64,000 bases of DNA, from assembly GCF_965223525.1 (NCBI RefSeq), contig NZ_OZ245005.1, positions 310,001 through 374,000 of the forward strand, in the 5' to 3' direction. The notes beneath the pieces are model-generated. The model made no database searches. It was not told the DNA's origin and saw nothing but the letters and a program-made list of their open reading frames with translations. Origin of the DNA: Leptofilum sp965223525. GTDB lineage: Bacteria > Chloroflexota > Anaerolineae > Promineifilales > Promineifilaceae. Both the position numbers and the translations under genes were made by a program. Shown here piece by piece: positions 36,159-44,391 of the stretch; the stretch's first letter is position 1, and every line of letters begins with the position of its first letter.

Positions 36159-36806
36159 ATGATGCAAAGAAACAGGATGCCGGAACCGAAACGGCCGTTC
36201 TTCTCCCCGAAGGTCATGCCCCTGCTTATTTTATTGCTGCTGGCGGCATTACTCTCAATCGCTCTGCCCGACTTCTTCCGCCAAGTGATTTTAGCCCCGA
36301 TCTTGTCCCGCATCGTGGTGCTCTACGGCATCTACCGGGGCTTCCCCCAAAACGTCATGTGGGGTTTCTTTGTATTCGCCGCCCTGGCAATGATGCTGTA
36401 CGCCACCCGCCCCAAGCTGAACCAAAGTGAAGAGCCTTTTGAAGAAACCTACACGCCCAGCCGGTTGCAGCAGCTTATAGCCATCGCCAACAATGCCACC
36501 AGCGGCCAACATGCTCAATGGCAGTTCGCGCACGAAATTCAGCGGCTAACATTAGAAATGATGCAGCTAGAAACGACTGAAACGCCAGAAACGCTACGCC
36601 AACGCATTCAAGCTGGCCAACTACCCGTTCCCCCAGAGATTGAACAGTTGCTGGATGTTTGCGCCAACCTGCCCAATTACCGCAGCTTCTTAGAAGCGCG
36701 GGATGCCCAACCCAACCGCCGCATCCCGCAACTGGTAGCACTCAACCTGGATGCCACTGTAAATGCCCTGCTGCAATGGCGGCAAAGCGGCCAGGAGGGT
36801 GTGTGA
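36159..36806 (+). CDS. Hypothetical membrane protein of the MoxR operon
   Basis: About 215 residues with two membrane helices near the N terminus (about 17-35 and 52-76) and a soluble C-terminal half rich in helices. No family recognised. A GTG at 36156 and ATGs at 36159 and 36162 are all possible starts, directly at the stop of the DUF4129 gene. Its TGA overlaps the ATG of the DUF58 gene by one base, indicating translational coupling. Confidence 0.75.
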   Translation: MMQRNRMPEPKRPFFSPKVMPLLILLLLAALLSIALPDFFRQVILAPILSRIVVLYGIYRGFPQNVMWGFFVFAALAMMLYATRPKLNQSEEPFEETYTPSRLQQLIAIANNATSGQHAQWQFAHEIQRLTLEMMQLETTETPETLRQRIQAGQLPVPPEIEQLLDVCANLPNYRSFLEARDAQPNRRIPQLVALNLDATVNALLQWRQSGQEGV

Positions 36807-38083
36807 TGCGTCCGGTAACGGCCGTTTCCCTCACACTATTTTTGCTGCTGGTGGCTGGCTTTGGGCTAGTCAACGGCAATATCGTACTGCTGGCACTGCC
36901 GTTTGTGCTGTACCTTAGTCTCAGCCTGCTTGCCGCGCCGGAAGCCGCCAACTTAGACATTCAGCGCACCCTCTCTAGTATCCGAATGCCTGCCCACAGC
37001 GAGATCACCATCACGCTTACCATTACCAATAACGGTGGCTCCATAAGTGAACTGCTGCTTGAAGATGCCGTACCAGAAGGTCTCATCCTGACGGACGGCG
37101 CAACGCGACAACTGCTGGCGCTGCCCGCTGGCGCCAGCCACGGCTTTAGCTATACGGTTGAGGTGCCGCGTGGACAGTACCAATTTTCGCAGGTAACGGC
37201 CGTTGTACGTGAATCATTCGATTTGCGTCGGCGTCAATTCACGTGTGAAGTGCCTGGCAATCTATTTGCCTACCTGGTGCCCCGCGCCAGCAATCTGAAG
37301 CAGGTTGCCATCCATCCTCGCCGCACCCGCGTTTACTCTGGCATTGTACCTGCGCGCGTTGGCGGCGAGGGGCTAGATTTCTTTGGCGTGCGCGATTACA
37401 GGCAAGGCGATTCCCAGCGGCGGATTAACTGGCTAGCCGGGGCACGACATCCCGGAAGCCTGTTCACCAATGAATTTGAGCAGGAGCGCGTGGCCGATGT
37501 AGGTCTTATTTTAGACGCGCGCGCCGCCAGCAACATCCCGTACGGCAACCAATCGCTGCTGGAATACAGCATTGAGGCAATTACGCTGATGGTGGATGCC
37601 CTAATTAACCAGGGCAACCGAGTGGCGCTGCTAATTTACGGCGGAGCAGTGAATTACACGCTTCCCGGCTACGGCAAGTTGCAAAGAGAGCGCATTTTGC
37701 AGGCACTTTCTGGGGCACAGTTGCAGAGCAGCCATGTGTTTGCCCAGCTACGTGCCCTGCCCACGCAGCTTTTTCCGGCCCAGTCACAAATCGTTTTTGT
37801 CAGTCCGCTGCTGCCGGAAGACGTGCCTTTTTTACGCCGCCTGCGTGCTTACGATTATGAGGTGCTGCTCGTCTCGCCAAACCCAATCAGCTATGAAAGT
37901 CGCCTAATGCCCGACGCGCCAGCACTGGCGTTGGCGGCAAAGCTGGCGCAACTGGAACGTGAACTTTTGCACACCGAACTGCTGCAGGCAGGCATTTTTG
38001 TACTGGATTGGGACGTGGCACGGCCGTTTGACGACGTGGCCCGTGCTCATCTGCAAACCACGCGGCTGACTCGCCCAGTGTGA
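36806..38083 (+). CDS. DUF58-domain protein
   Basis: From ATG 36806 (AGGAGG upstream) the 425-residue protein has two N-terminal membrane helices, a DUF11-like beta domain with ITNNGGS, and the DUF58 signature GGEGLDFFGVRDYRQGDS followed by RRINW, then a VWA-like region (VADVGLILDARA). DUF58 proteins pair with MoxR ATPases. It is the last member of the four-gene operon; a nonamer palindrome follows. The long frame back to 36659 overlaps the preceding gene and was rejected. Confidence 0.9.
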   Translation: MRPVTAVSLTLFLLLVAGFGLVNGNIVLLALPFVLYLSLSLLAAPEAANLDIQRTLSSIRMPAHSEITITLTITNNGGSISELLLEDAVPEGLILTDGATRQLLALPAGASHGFSYTVEVPRGQYQFSQVTAVVRESFDLRRRQFTCEVPGNLFAYLVPRASNLKQVAIHPRRTRVYSGIVPARVGGEGLDFFGVRDYRQGDSQRRINWLAGARHPGSLFTNEFEQERVADVGLILDARAASNIPYGNQSLLEYSIEAITLMVDALINQGNRVALLIYGGAVNYTLPGYGKLQRERILQALSGAQLQSSHVFAQLRALPTQLFPAQSQIVFVSPLLPEDVPFLRRLRAYDYEVLLVSPNPISYESRLMPDAPALALAAKLAQLERELLHTELLQAGIFVLDWDVARPFDDVARAHLQTTRLTRPV

Positions 38084-38091
38084 ATTAGCCA

Positions 38092-38153
38092 CAGATTTCA
38101 CTGATTAAGCAGATTTTTTGTTCCTAATCCATAAAATCCGCCAAATCCGCGGC
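38092..38153. repeat. Nonamer-word palindrome (CACAGATTT class)
   Basis: Left arm words CACAGATTT, CACTGATTA, AGCAGATTT (38094-38120). Right arm is the complement of GCGGATTTG, GCGGATTTT, ATGGATT (to about 38152). Same word class as at 12839 and 41186. It separates two co-directional genes. Confidence 0.7.
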
Positions 38154-38163
38154 AAAATTATTT

Positions 38164-38691
38164 ATGACAAATTCTTTGATGAAACCCGTGTTGTTTGGAT
38201 TGCTAGGCGTTACTGCTTTGTTGCTGAGCGTAGCGTTTTTTGTGGCAGAACGGCCGTGGGGCATCCCCATCGTGCTGTTGCTTTGTGGCCTGTGGGGGGT
38301 GTTGCTGTGGCAAGACGGCCGTTTCGCCCCCAACTGGCCCACCCTGCTGCTGGCCTTTACTGCCGGATTGAGTCTGGCACCCATTGGGCCGATTACGCCG
38401 GAACGGCCGTTAATTTGGGGCTACTTGGGCATCATTACTGTGTTGCTTTTGTGGGATTTGAGCCGCTTTTGGCAACGCCTGCAAGACGTGGCAGATGACA
38501 AAGCCGCCCAACCGCTCATCACCGCGCATTTGCGCCGGCTGGGTTTATTGTTAGTAGTCGCGTTAATCGCTTTTGCCATCCAGCAATGGCTACCGTTCAC
38601 CTACAATTTCGACACGATATTGATCAGCGGGCTACTGCTCATTTTTGGTCTAAATGCCCTGCTCAATCGCCTCCGTTCTGAGCAAGTATGA
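38164..38691 (+). CDS. Hypothetical polytopic membrane protein
   Basis: A 175-residue protein with five or six hydrophobic helices and no recognised family. It carries three ACGGCCGT copies, two of them read as RPW/RPL and one as DGR, a compact illustration of that palindrome's frame independence. No clear ribosome site precedes the ATG. The stop overlaps the nitrilase gene by 4 bp (ATGA), so the two are co-translated. Confidence 0.65.
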   Translation: MTNSLMKPVLFGLLGVTALLLSVAFFVAERPWGIPIVLLLCGLWGVLLWQDGRFAPNWPTLLLAFTAGLSLAPIGPITPERPLIWGYLGIITVLLLWDLSRFWQRLQDVADDKAAQPLITAHLRRLGLLLVVALIAFAIQQWLPFTYNFDTILISGLLLIFGLNALLNRLRSEQV

Positions 38692-39416
38692 AAATCTGCC
38701 TCGCCCAAACGCATCCAGCTAGGGGAAACATTGCCCAAAACATCCAGAGGCATCGGCAATTTGTGGAGAAGGTCGTAGCCCATCAGGCTGATCTCATTCT
38801 CTTTCCGGAACTGTCGCTAACGGGCTATGAACCAACGCTGGCTCAATCGCTAGCCATCCCGCCAGACGACCCGCGCTTGGACGTTTTTCAAGCGCAGGCA
38901 GATGCCGGTGCCATCACCATTTGCGTGGGTGCGCCCACCCGCGGCCGGCCACTGCCTGGTATTAGCCTGCTCATCTTCCAACCGCAGCAGCCACGTCAGG
39001 TTTACACCAAACAGTTTTTACATACGGATGAACTCCCATTTTTCACTGCTGGCTCACAAAGGCTAGAACTCATCGGCCCACACAATAATGTTGCATTGGC
39101 AATTTGCTATGAGCTTTCTGTGCCGGAACATGCCCAGGTTGCGGCCAACAGCGGAGCGCAGGTTTATTTGGCAAGCGTGGCTAAATTTGCGCGGGGGGTT
39201 GGGGAAGCAAACGACCGTCTCAACCAAATTGCCCAAACCCACAAAATGACCATCGCGATGGTCAACTGCATCGGTCTGGCAGACGCGGGGATATGTGCGG
39301 GAGGAACGGCCGTTTGGAACCGCAACGGCCACCTGTTAACGCAGCTAGACGGTCACGGCGAGGGGATTCTCATCTTTGACATAGCTACTGAAGTGGCTGG
39401 TGTGGTATCTGTGTGA
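38688..39416 (+). CDS. Carbon-nitrogen hydrolase (nitrilase superfamily)
   Basis: The 242-residue enzyme has the Glu-Lys-Cys triad of the superfamily: E41 in LFPELSLTGYEP, K108 in YTKQFLH and C140 in LAICYELSVPEHA. The substrate would be an amide, nitrile or carbamoyl compound. Length is near the family minimum, as for small amidases. Its start overlaps the membrane-protein gene. Subfamily cannot be told by eye. Confidence 0.88.
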   Translation: MKICLAQTHPARGNIAQNIQRHRQFVEKVVAHQADLILFPELSLTGYEPTLAQSLAIPPDDPRLDVFQAQADAGAITICVGAPTRGRPLPGISLLIFQPQQPRQVYTKQFLHTDELPFFTAGSQRLELIGPHNNVALAICYELSVPEHAQVAANSGAQVYLASVAKFARGVGEANDRLNQIAQTHKMTIAMVNCIGLADAGICAGGTAVWNRNGHLLTQLDGHGEGILIFDIATEVAGVVSV

Positions 39417-39482
39417 TGCGAAACGGCCGTTGTGGATAAGTGCTTTTTCCTCAGATTTCTCTGCGACTATTTTGCAAAGATT

Positions 39483-40214
39483 TTAAGCCTGGATGGCCAG
39501 ATCAGAAAGTTTTTCGTAGTATGGCTGGCATTCGGCGAGCAACGACCGTAACTCCTCTGGAAATGTTTCCTCTTTGCGGCTGTACGGTTGGAACCCAGTA
39601 GAGCGATGCAACGTGTGGTACCAATATTTAGCCCAGGAACCATCCTCAGGGCGTGCCCCGGCTGGCCAACTAAGCATCGCCTCGTCAAAAGGAATGCCAA
39701 TCTGGTCGCAAAGCTGGCTTAGAACGCCGCGAGGATTGAGCAAAGTTTGTTTAGAATCTAACACCGGCGGATTTTGGCCGATGCTGTGCAGGTAATCCAG
39801 CAAATCCAAGTGTAGCGCATACCCCACATCGTGCAGGGCGGGCTGCTTTACCTGCTTGGCGTACGAGGGCAGCATATCGTACGGGTCGCGGGTGAGGATG
39901 ATATTCACTGTTTGGCGCATAAAGCCCCAATCCAGGTCGTTCAGGTGGTGGGTCATATGTTTGAAGAAGAGCACTGGCGCATCCTCATTGCCCAAAATGA
40001 GGTCTTGCACCACTTTTTCGCCATCGTTTTCCATCTCGGCGATTATTTCTTCTGCGCCAGGATGGTAGTGGCGGGCAGGGGTTTTGGAAAGGTAGTGGGC
40101 GTAGAGAGGTTCATCGTAGACGGCCGTATCCTTCCGCTGGGCAAAACTGTACATCAACGCCGTCGAAATGTTGCGTGGGCCACTCCAGAGGCAAATTCGT
40201 GTTGGTTGGATCAT
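39483..40214 (-). CDS. Sulfotransferase-like protein
   Basis: The 243 residues begin with ICLWSGPRNISTALMYSFAQR, which matches the 5'-phosphosulfate-binding loop of PAPS sulfotransferases and related P-loop proteins. ILTRDPYDML fits the 3'-phosphate-binding RDP motif. Relatives are often annotated near branched-chain aminotransferases, as here: the class IV aminotransferase gene lies 32 bp upstream and the two probably form an operon. The true substrate is unknown and sulfotransferase activity is unproven for this subfamily. Confidence 0.75.
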   Translation of the reverse strand: MIQPTRICLWSGPRNISTALMYSFAQRKDTAVYDEPLYAHYLSKTPARHYHPGAEEIIAEMENDGEKVVQDLILGNEDAPVLFFKHMTHHLNDLDWGFMRQTVNIILTRDPYDMLPSYAKQVKQPALHDVGYALHLDLLDYLHSIGQNPPVLDSKQTLLNPRGVLSQLCDQIGIPFDEAMLSWPAGARPEDGSWAKYWYHTLHRSTGFQPYSRKEETFPEELRSLLAECQPYYEKLSDLAIQA

Positions 40215-40229
40215 CGTTCCTCCTTTTTC

Positions 40230-40265
40230 CGTAATCGGTAATCAATCTACCGATTACCGATAACC
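40230..40265. repeat. Heptad-word palindrome (GGTAATC)
   Basis: Left arm CGTAATC, GGTAATC (40230-40243); right arm (about 40246-40265) is the complement of GGTTATC, GGTAATC, GGTAGAT. The right arm runs into the minus-strand aminotransferase gene and encodes its last residues (VIGNR) and stop codon. Confidence 0.75.
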
Positions 40266-41167
40266 GTTTCATGCACCAACGCTTCATACAAGCCTTGCAG
40301 CCGCTGTGTCATGGGGCCGTAGCTGCCGTTGCCGATGGTACGGCCGTCCACCTTTGTCACCGGCGTCAAACCCCCAAACGTGCCCGTCACAAACGCCTCA
40401 TCAGCACCATACACATCGAACAACGAGAAATTTTTCTGAAAGCAAGGAATGCCGTGCCGCTGGCACGCCTCGATTACCTTGCCCCGTGTGATGCCATTCA
40501 TGCAATATTGCCCGGTGGACGTCCACACCTCGCCATCTTTAACCATGAAGAAGTTAGTGGCGTTGCAAGTGGCTACAAAACCATGAATATCCAGCATCAG
40601 TGCCTCATCTGCGCCTGCTTCCAGCGCCTGTACTAGTGCCATCACCTCATGCAGCTTGCTGTGGCAATTCAAACGTGGGTCTAAATAGTCGGGCGAGCCG
40701 CGCCGGATGCTGCTAGTGAACAGCGTCACGCCTCGCTCGCGGCTAGCTGGATCCGCCAGCTTATGTTCGGCAATGATGACCAAATTTGGCCCGCTAATCG
40801 TCAGGCGCGGGTCTTGCGAAGGCGTTTTTTTGATGCCACGGGTGAGCATGAAGCGCACATGCACGTTGTCGTGCATCTCGTTGGCCTGGATTGTTCGCCA
40901 AAGCGCATCCGTTAGCTCTGCGCGGCTCATGCCTACGTCCATCCCAATGGTTGCCGCACCCTGCCACAGCCGATCCAGATGCTCGTCCAGAAAAACCAGC
41001 ACGCCCTCATGCAGCCGTAACGCTTCCCAAACGCCATCTCCCACCAGATAACCGCTGTCAAACACAGAAATCTTGGCCTCATTGCGGGGAAACAGCTCGC
41101 CATTCACATAAATTTTTACATTTTCATTCCGCACATCATGCACGGCGTTGTGGGTTCCGTGGATCAT
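40247..41167 (-). CDS. Class IV PLP aminotransferase (branched-chain or D-amino acid type)
   Basis: The 306-residue enzyme starts with YVNGELFPRNEAKISVFDSG and continues GDGVWEALRLHEG, the N-terminal signature of the family; the PLP lysine is in LNCHSKLHE, and the phosphate-binding loop is in GFVATCNATNFFMV. The C-terminal DEAFVTGTFGGLTPVTKVDG is typical of branched-chain/D-alanine transaminases. Its last codons and stop fall inside a heptad repeat. A divergent paralogue is the next gene upstream at 41260. Confidence 0.9.
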   Translation of the reverse strand: MIHGTHNAVHDVRNENVKIYVNGELFPRNEAKISVFDSGYLVGDGVWEALRLHEGVLVFLDEHLDRLWQGAATIGMDVGMSRAELTDALWRTIQANEMHDNVHVRFMLTRGIKKTPSQDPRLTISGPNLVIIAEHKLADPASRERGVTLFTSSIRRGSPDYLDPRLNCHSKLHEVMALVQALEAGADEALMLDIHGFVATCNATNFFMVKDGEVWTSTGQYCMNGITRGKVIEACQRHGIPCFQKNFSLFDVYGADEAFVTGTFGGLTPVTKVDGRTIGNGSYGPMTQRLQGLYEALVHETVIGNR

Positions 41168-41185
41168 TTTCTCTCCAAATTTTTT

Positions 41186-41252
41186 GCCACAGATTGCGCG
41201 GATTTTTAAGGATTTCTTTTAAAAATCTGTGTAAATCTGTGAAATCCGTGGC
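41186..41252. repeat. Nonamer-word palindrome (CACAGATTT class)
   Basis: GCCACAGATTG, then CGCGGATTT on the left; on the right the complement of CACGGATTT, CACAGATTT, ACACAGATTT (ending 41252). It lies between the two minus-strand aminotransferase genes. Confidence 0.75.
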
Positions 41253-41259
41253 TAGTTTC

Positions 41260-42114
41260 TTAAACGGCCGTTTTCACCTCGCGGGCCACAAACTCATTGT
41301 AAGCTGCTAAAATTTGTTGGCAGATTGGGCCAGGACGGCCGTTACCCACCACCTGATCCCCAATTTGCACCACCGGCAGCAACGCACGCGACGAGCTACT
41401 CAGCGCCGCCTCACTCAGTTGAGAAATTTGAGCCACCGAAATTGGCTTTAGGCAAATGGGGATTTTGAGCTGCTCGGCCAGCACCAGGATAATCTGGCGC
41501 GTGACGCCAGCCAACACGCCTTCACCTGCGGTATAAAACACGCCATTCAGCACGCCGTAAAAATTGGTGCCGGTTCCCTCCAGAATCTCACCCTGCTCGT
41601 TTAGCAGCAAAAAATCATAAATCTCGCCGCCAACTTGGTAACGGCTACGCGTCTTGGCAAAATCGGCCGTCTTGGCCAGAGGTGTGTGACGTGCCAGGTC
41701 AGGCGCAAAAGCCGCCCGAACCCCCTGCTCGTACAATTCTGGCGTGGGCACCGACAGCGGAATGAGCGCAATGAGCATTCGGCTGCTGGTTCCCAACAAC
41801 TCTGCTGGTTCAGCCAAAAAATCAAACCGGACGCGGGCATCTGGCAGCGGATATTGGGTACACGCTTCGTGCAGTCCCTGGCGCAATAACGCTTCGTCCA
41901 GTTCATCTACCCAACCCAGCAGCGCAGCCGAACGCTGCGTACGCTGGATGTGGTGTTCCAAACAGAGAAATTTGTTATGCTCAAACGTCCGTAAGGCGGA
42001 GTAAACTCCTAGTTCCAAACCATCGTACAGTTGGTCGAAGCGAGTAACGTTTTGGGGGACGGGTAACGGCCGTAAACCACCTTGTTCTACGGCAAAAAGT
42101 TGCACTGTGTTCAT
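41260..42114 (-). CDS. Class IV PLP aminotransferase / aminodeoxychorismate-lyase-like enzyme
   Basis: This 284-residue paralogue (from ATG 42114) has the core features: DGLELGVYSALRTFEHN near the start, a candidate PLP lysine in ADFAKTRSRYQ, and NEQGEILEGTGTNFYGV followed by GVLAGVTRQ. EGTGTNFY and the lysine context resemble aminodeoxychorismate lyase and related transaminases. A longer frame to 42156 lacks a good start. It sits upstream of the other class IV gene and may share its operon. Confidence 0.85.
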   Translation of the reverse strand: MNTVQLFAVEQGGLRPLPVPQNVTRFDQLYDGLELGVYSALRTFEHNKFLCLEHHIQRTQRSAALLGWVDELDEALLRQGLHEACTQYPLPDARVRFDFLAEPAELLGTSSRMLIALIPLSVPTPELYEQGVRAAFAPDLARHTPLAKTADFAKTRSRYQVGGEIYDFLLLNEQGEILEGTGTNFYGVLNGVFYTAGEGVLAGVTRQIILVLAEQLKIPICLKPISVAQISQLSEAALSSSSRALLPVVQIGDQVVGNGRPGPICQQILAAYNEFVAREVKTAV

Positions 42115-42262
42115 GCCGCCAATTGTAGCAGCCACCCTATTTTTGACGACAGCCACATTGGGTTAGTTAGCTTTCAGGCAGCTTGTAAAATGGGTAACGG
42201 CCGTTTCACTTGGATCGTTTTAGGATCGTTTCGCCAGTAGACTGAAAAATAATTGGTTAAAT

Positions 42263-42292
42263 TTGCCAAATTATCTGCCTAATATTTATGCT
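42263..42292 (+). promoter_or_regulatory. Predicted promoter of the DUF3352 gene
   Basis: TTGCCA (42263-42268) and TATGCT (42287-42292) are 18 bp apart, giving a leader of about 70 nt with GGAGGG before the ATG at 42371. An ACGGCCGT copy lies 60 bp upstream at 42197. Confidence 0.4.
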
Positions 42293-42370
42293 ATGATTGT
42301 TGGAGCTGTTTCATCAATCAAAGCCAAAACAATGATTTTCATAAACTTTTTCATGTATGGAGGGTATTAA

Positions 42371-44089
42371 ATGACTGAACAAACCCAAGTAACAAACCAA
42401 CCACAGAAATCTGGCGGCGGTAGCAACCGAATGTTGATCATCGGCGGACTTGTGGGTCTGGCAGTGGTCGCCATTCTCGTTATTGGTGCCATTTTTCTAC
42501 TTCCTCGCCTCTTTGGCTCCGACGAAAACGCCATTGCCAGTGTCATGCCACCGGAGACCAGCATTCTGGTAGAGCTCAATGCGCTTAACCTGGCTTCCGA
42601 AGACGCCAGCCGCGTTGCTCGCGCCTTTGAAGACGCCTTTGACGCCGCCGATGTTGAATTTGATGGCGACGATCCGGCAAGTGCGTTGGAAGAGCTAGAT
42701 GACCAGCTGGATGAAGAGATAGGAATGACCATCACCGATGATATATTGCCCTGGATTGGCCCTAATTTGGGAATTGGCCTCGTGGAATTGGATGCTGAAG
42801 CATTAGATGGTAATGAAGTACCGAAAATTGTTTTTGCCGCCACCATTCGTGACACCGAGTTGGCCGACAACTTCATTGAAGATCTCATTGATGCTATCGA
42901 AGATGAGAGTGACAATCGAGTAGATGAAGTTGAACATGGTGGCGCACTCGTGTTTGAAATTGATAGTGATTTTGAAGATGAGCAATTTGCATTCGGCCGT
43001 TCCCAAGAAATCTTCTTCATTGCCTCCAACATAGATACACTAGAAGAAGCAATTGACGCCCAAAACGGTGATAATTTAGCCGATGTTGCTGAATATCAAG
43101 ATACCATCGCCGATCTGCCTGGTGATCGTGCCGTTACCTTTTACATGAGCGGCGAATCAATTCAGGATTTGGCCAAAGCAGCCGAAGACAGTAACGAATT
43201 TGAAGGATTCGATTCAGACATTATTGAAGACCTCGGCTTTATTGGCTTGGGCATGGCAGCAACCGTTGTTCCCGAAGGAATCCGCTTTGACTTTGTAGGC
43301 AATTACGAAAGCCTAACCGAAGAACAGCAAGAAATGCTGGACGCCCAAACGGATGACATTCAAACGCCTGAATTCCTACCGGAATCCACTTTTGTTTTCT
43401 TGGTAGGGCAGCGGCTGGATCTGGCGTGGCAAACTGGGCTGGATTCCCTGGAAGCCTCCGGCGTCAGCGAAGATGATTTTGATGAAGCAATGGATGCCTT
43501 TGATGACATGTTTGGCTTCAACCCCAGCGATGACCTGATTCCGCTGCTCAACGGCGAATACAGCCTTGCCGTCGTGGATAGCGATGAAGGTCTGATTGCT
43601 GAAGAGTTTGAAACAGACCTGGGCGTCGTCATCATGATGGGTGCTAGCGATAATGAAGCAATGGTTGAACTTGCTGAAGACTTCACCGATGGTCTGGAAG
43701 ATCAGGATTTGAATGTAGATGATTCTGGTGATGATGAATTGACCATTTACGAAGTTGAAGACCCCAATGGTGAGATGATCGGTGCCTATGGTGTTAGCGA
43801 AGATTACCTTGTAGCTGCTACCAGTGGTGAAACTTTAGAGAACTTGTTTGCCGGCGAAGCCAATCTTGCAGACAGCGATAAGTTCCAAAATGTATGGGAC
43901 GCCTTCCCACGCGGCACGGTTCCGGTTATGTACATGGATATTGATGGCTTGTTGGCTGCCTTGGAAGATGCAGACTCCTCAGTTGAAGATGTAATGGATG
44001 TTAACCCAGTATACGCTTTTGCTATGGGTACAAATTATGATGACACCACAACCCAATCAACTATGATCTTCTTCATCGCTGGTGAGTAA
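42371..44089 (+). CDS. Acidic DUF3352-family membrane-anchored protein
   Basis: The 572-residue protein has a short cytoplasmic N terminus, one membrane helix (about 22-46, LIIGGLVGLAVVAILVIGAI), and a large extracytoplasmic DUF3352 domain beginning PPETSILVELN. The domain is extremely rich in Asp and Glu, including EELDDQLDEE and DEALDAFDDMF-like stretches, suggesting cation binding or a salt- or surface-exposed role. Function of the family is unknown. A clear terminator follows. It carries no exact ACGGCCGT although one near-match (TTCGGCCGTT) exists near 42993. Confidence 0.82.
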   Translation: MTEQTQVTNQPQKSGGGSNRMLIIGGLVGLAVVAILVIGAIFLLPRLFGSDENAIASVMPPETSILVELNALNLASEDASRVARAFEDAFDAADVEFDGDDPASALEELDDQLDEEIGMTITDDILPWIGPNLGIGLVELDAEALDGNEVPKIVFAATIRDTELADNFIEDLIDAIEDESDNRVDEVEHGGALVFEIDSDFEDEQFAFGRSQEIFFIASNIDTLEEAIDAQNGDNLADVAEYQDTIADLPGDRAVTFYMSGESIQDLAKAAEDSNEFEGFDSDIIEDLGFIGLGMAATVVPEGIRFDFVGNYESLTEEQQEMLDAQTDDIQTPEFLPESTFVFLVGQRLDLAWQTGLDSLEASGVSEDDFDEAMDAFDDMFGFNPSDDLIPLLNGEYSLAVVDSDEGLIAEEFETDLGVVIMMGASDNEAMVELAEDFTDGLEDQDLNVDDSGDDELTIYEVEDPNGEMIGAYGVSEDYLVAATSGETLENLFAGEANLADSDKFQNVWDAFPRGTVPVMYMDIDGLLAALEDADSSVEDVMDVNPVYAFAMGTNYDDTTTQSTMIFFIAGE

Positions 44090-44123
44090 GTGAAAGTAAA
44101 CTTTAGACCTTAGAAGCAAACAT

Positions 44124-44152
44124 AGGGGCTTGCGAAATGCAAGCCTCTTTTT
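44124..44152 (+). terminator. Rho-independent terminator of the DUF3352 gene
   Basis: AGGGGCTTGC (44124-44133) pairs with GCAAGCCTCT (44139-44148) across a GAAAT loop and is followed by a T-run. Confidence 0.85.
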
Positions 44153-44391
44153 TATTATAAACTCAGCGTTCGTAAGCTTTTTGGTAAGGTTGACTGTAAC
44201 TTGGTATAAGTACAGTTTAACTCGTGGCATTTTGTCTTTTGCGGAAGTTCCAATAGAAAGCCTGCATAAACATCTTTTTCTGGTACCCCTCAAACAGGTT
44301 ATACTGAATATTTTGCCAGAATCTCATTGCCACCAGCTTTCTAGGAACACCCCACCTAGCGTGCCTTCGGCACATCATCTTGGAGGAAACA
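44153..44391. other. Leader region of the secreted nuclease gene
   Basis: No reading frame. TTGACT near 44189 could be a -35 element, but no well-spaced -10 is present. A small hairpin GTGCCTTCGGCAC sits at 44360-44372 just before the GGAGG ribosome site. Confidence 0.4.

Noticed and set aside
36659..36805. N-terminal extension of the DUF58 protein
   Set aside because: It overlaps the preceding gene in another frame and has no family similarity; ATG 36806 has a strong AGGAGG site.
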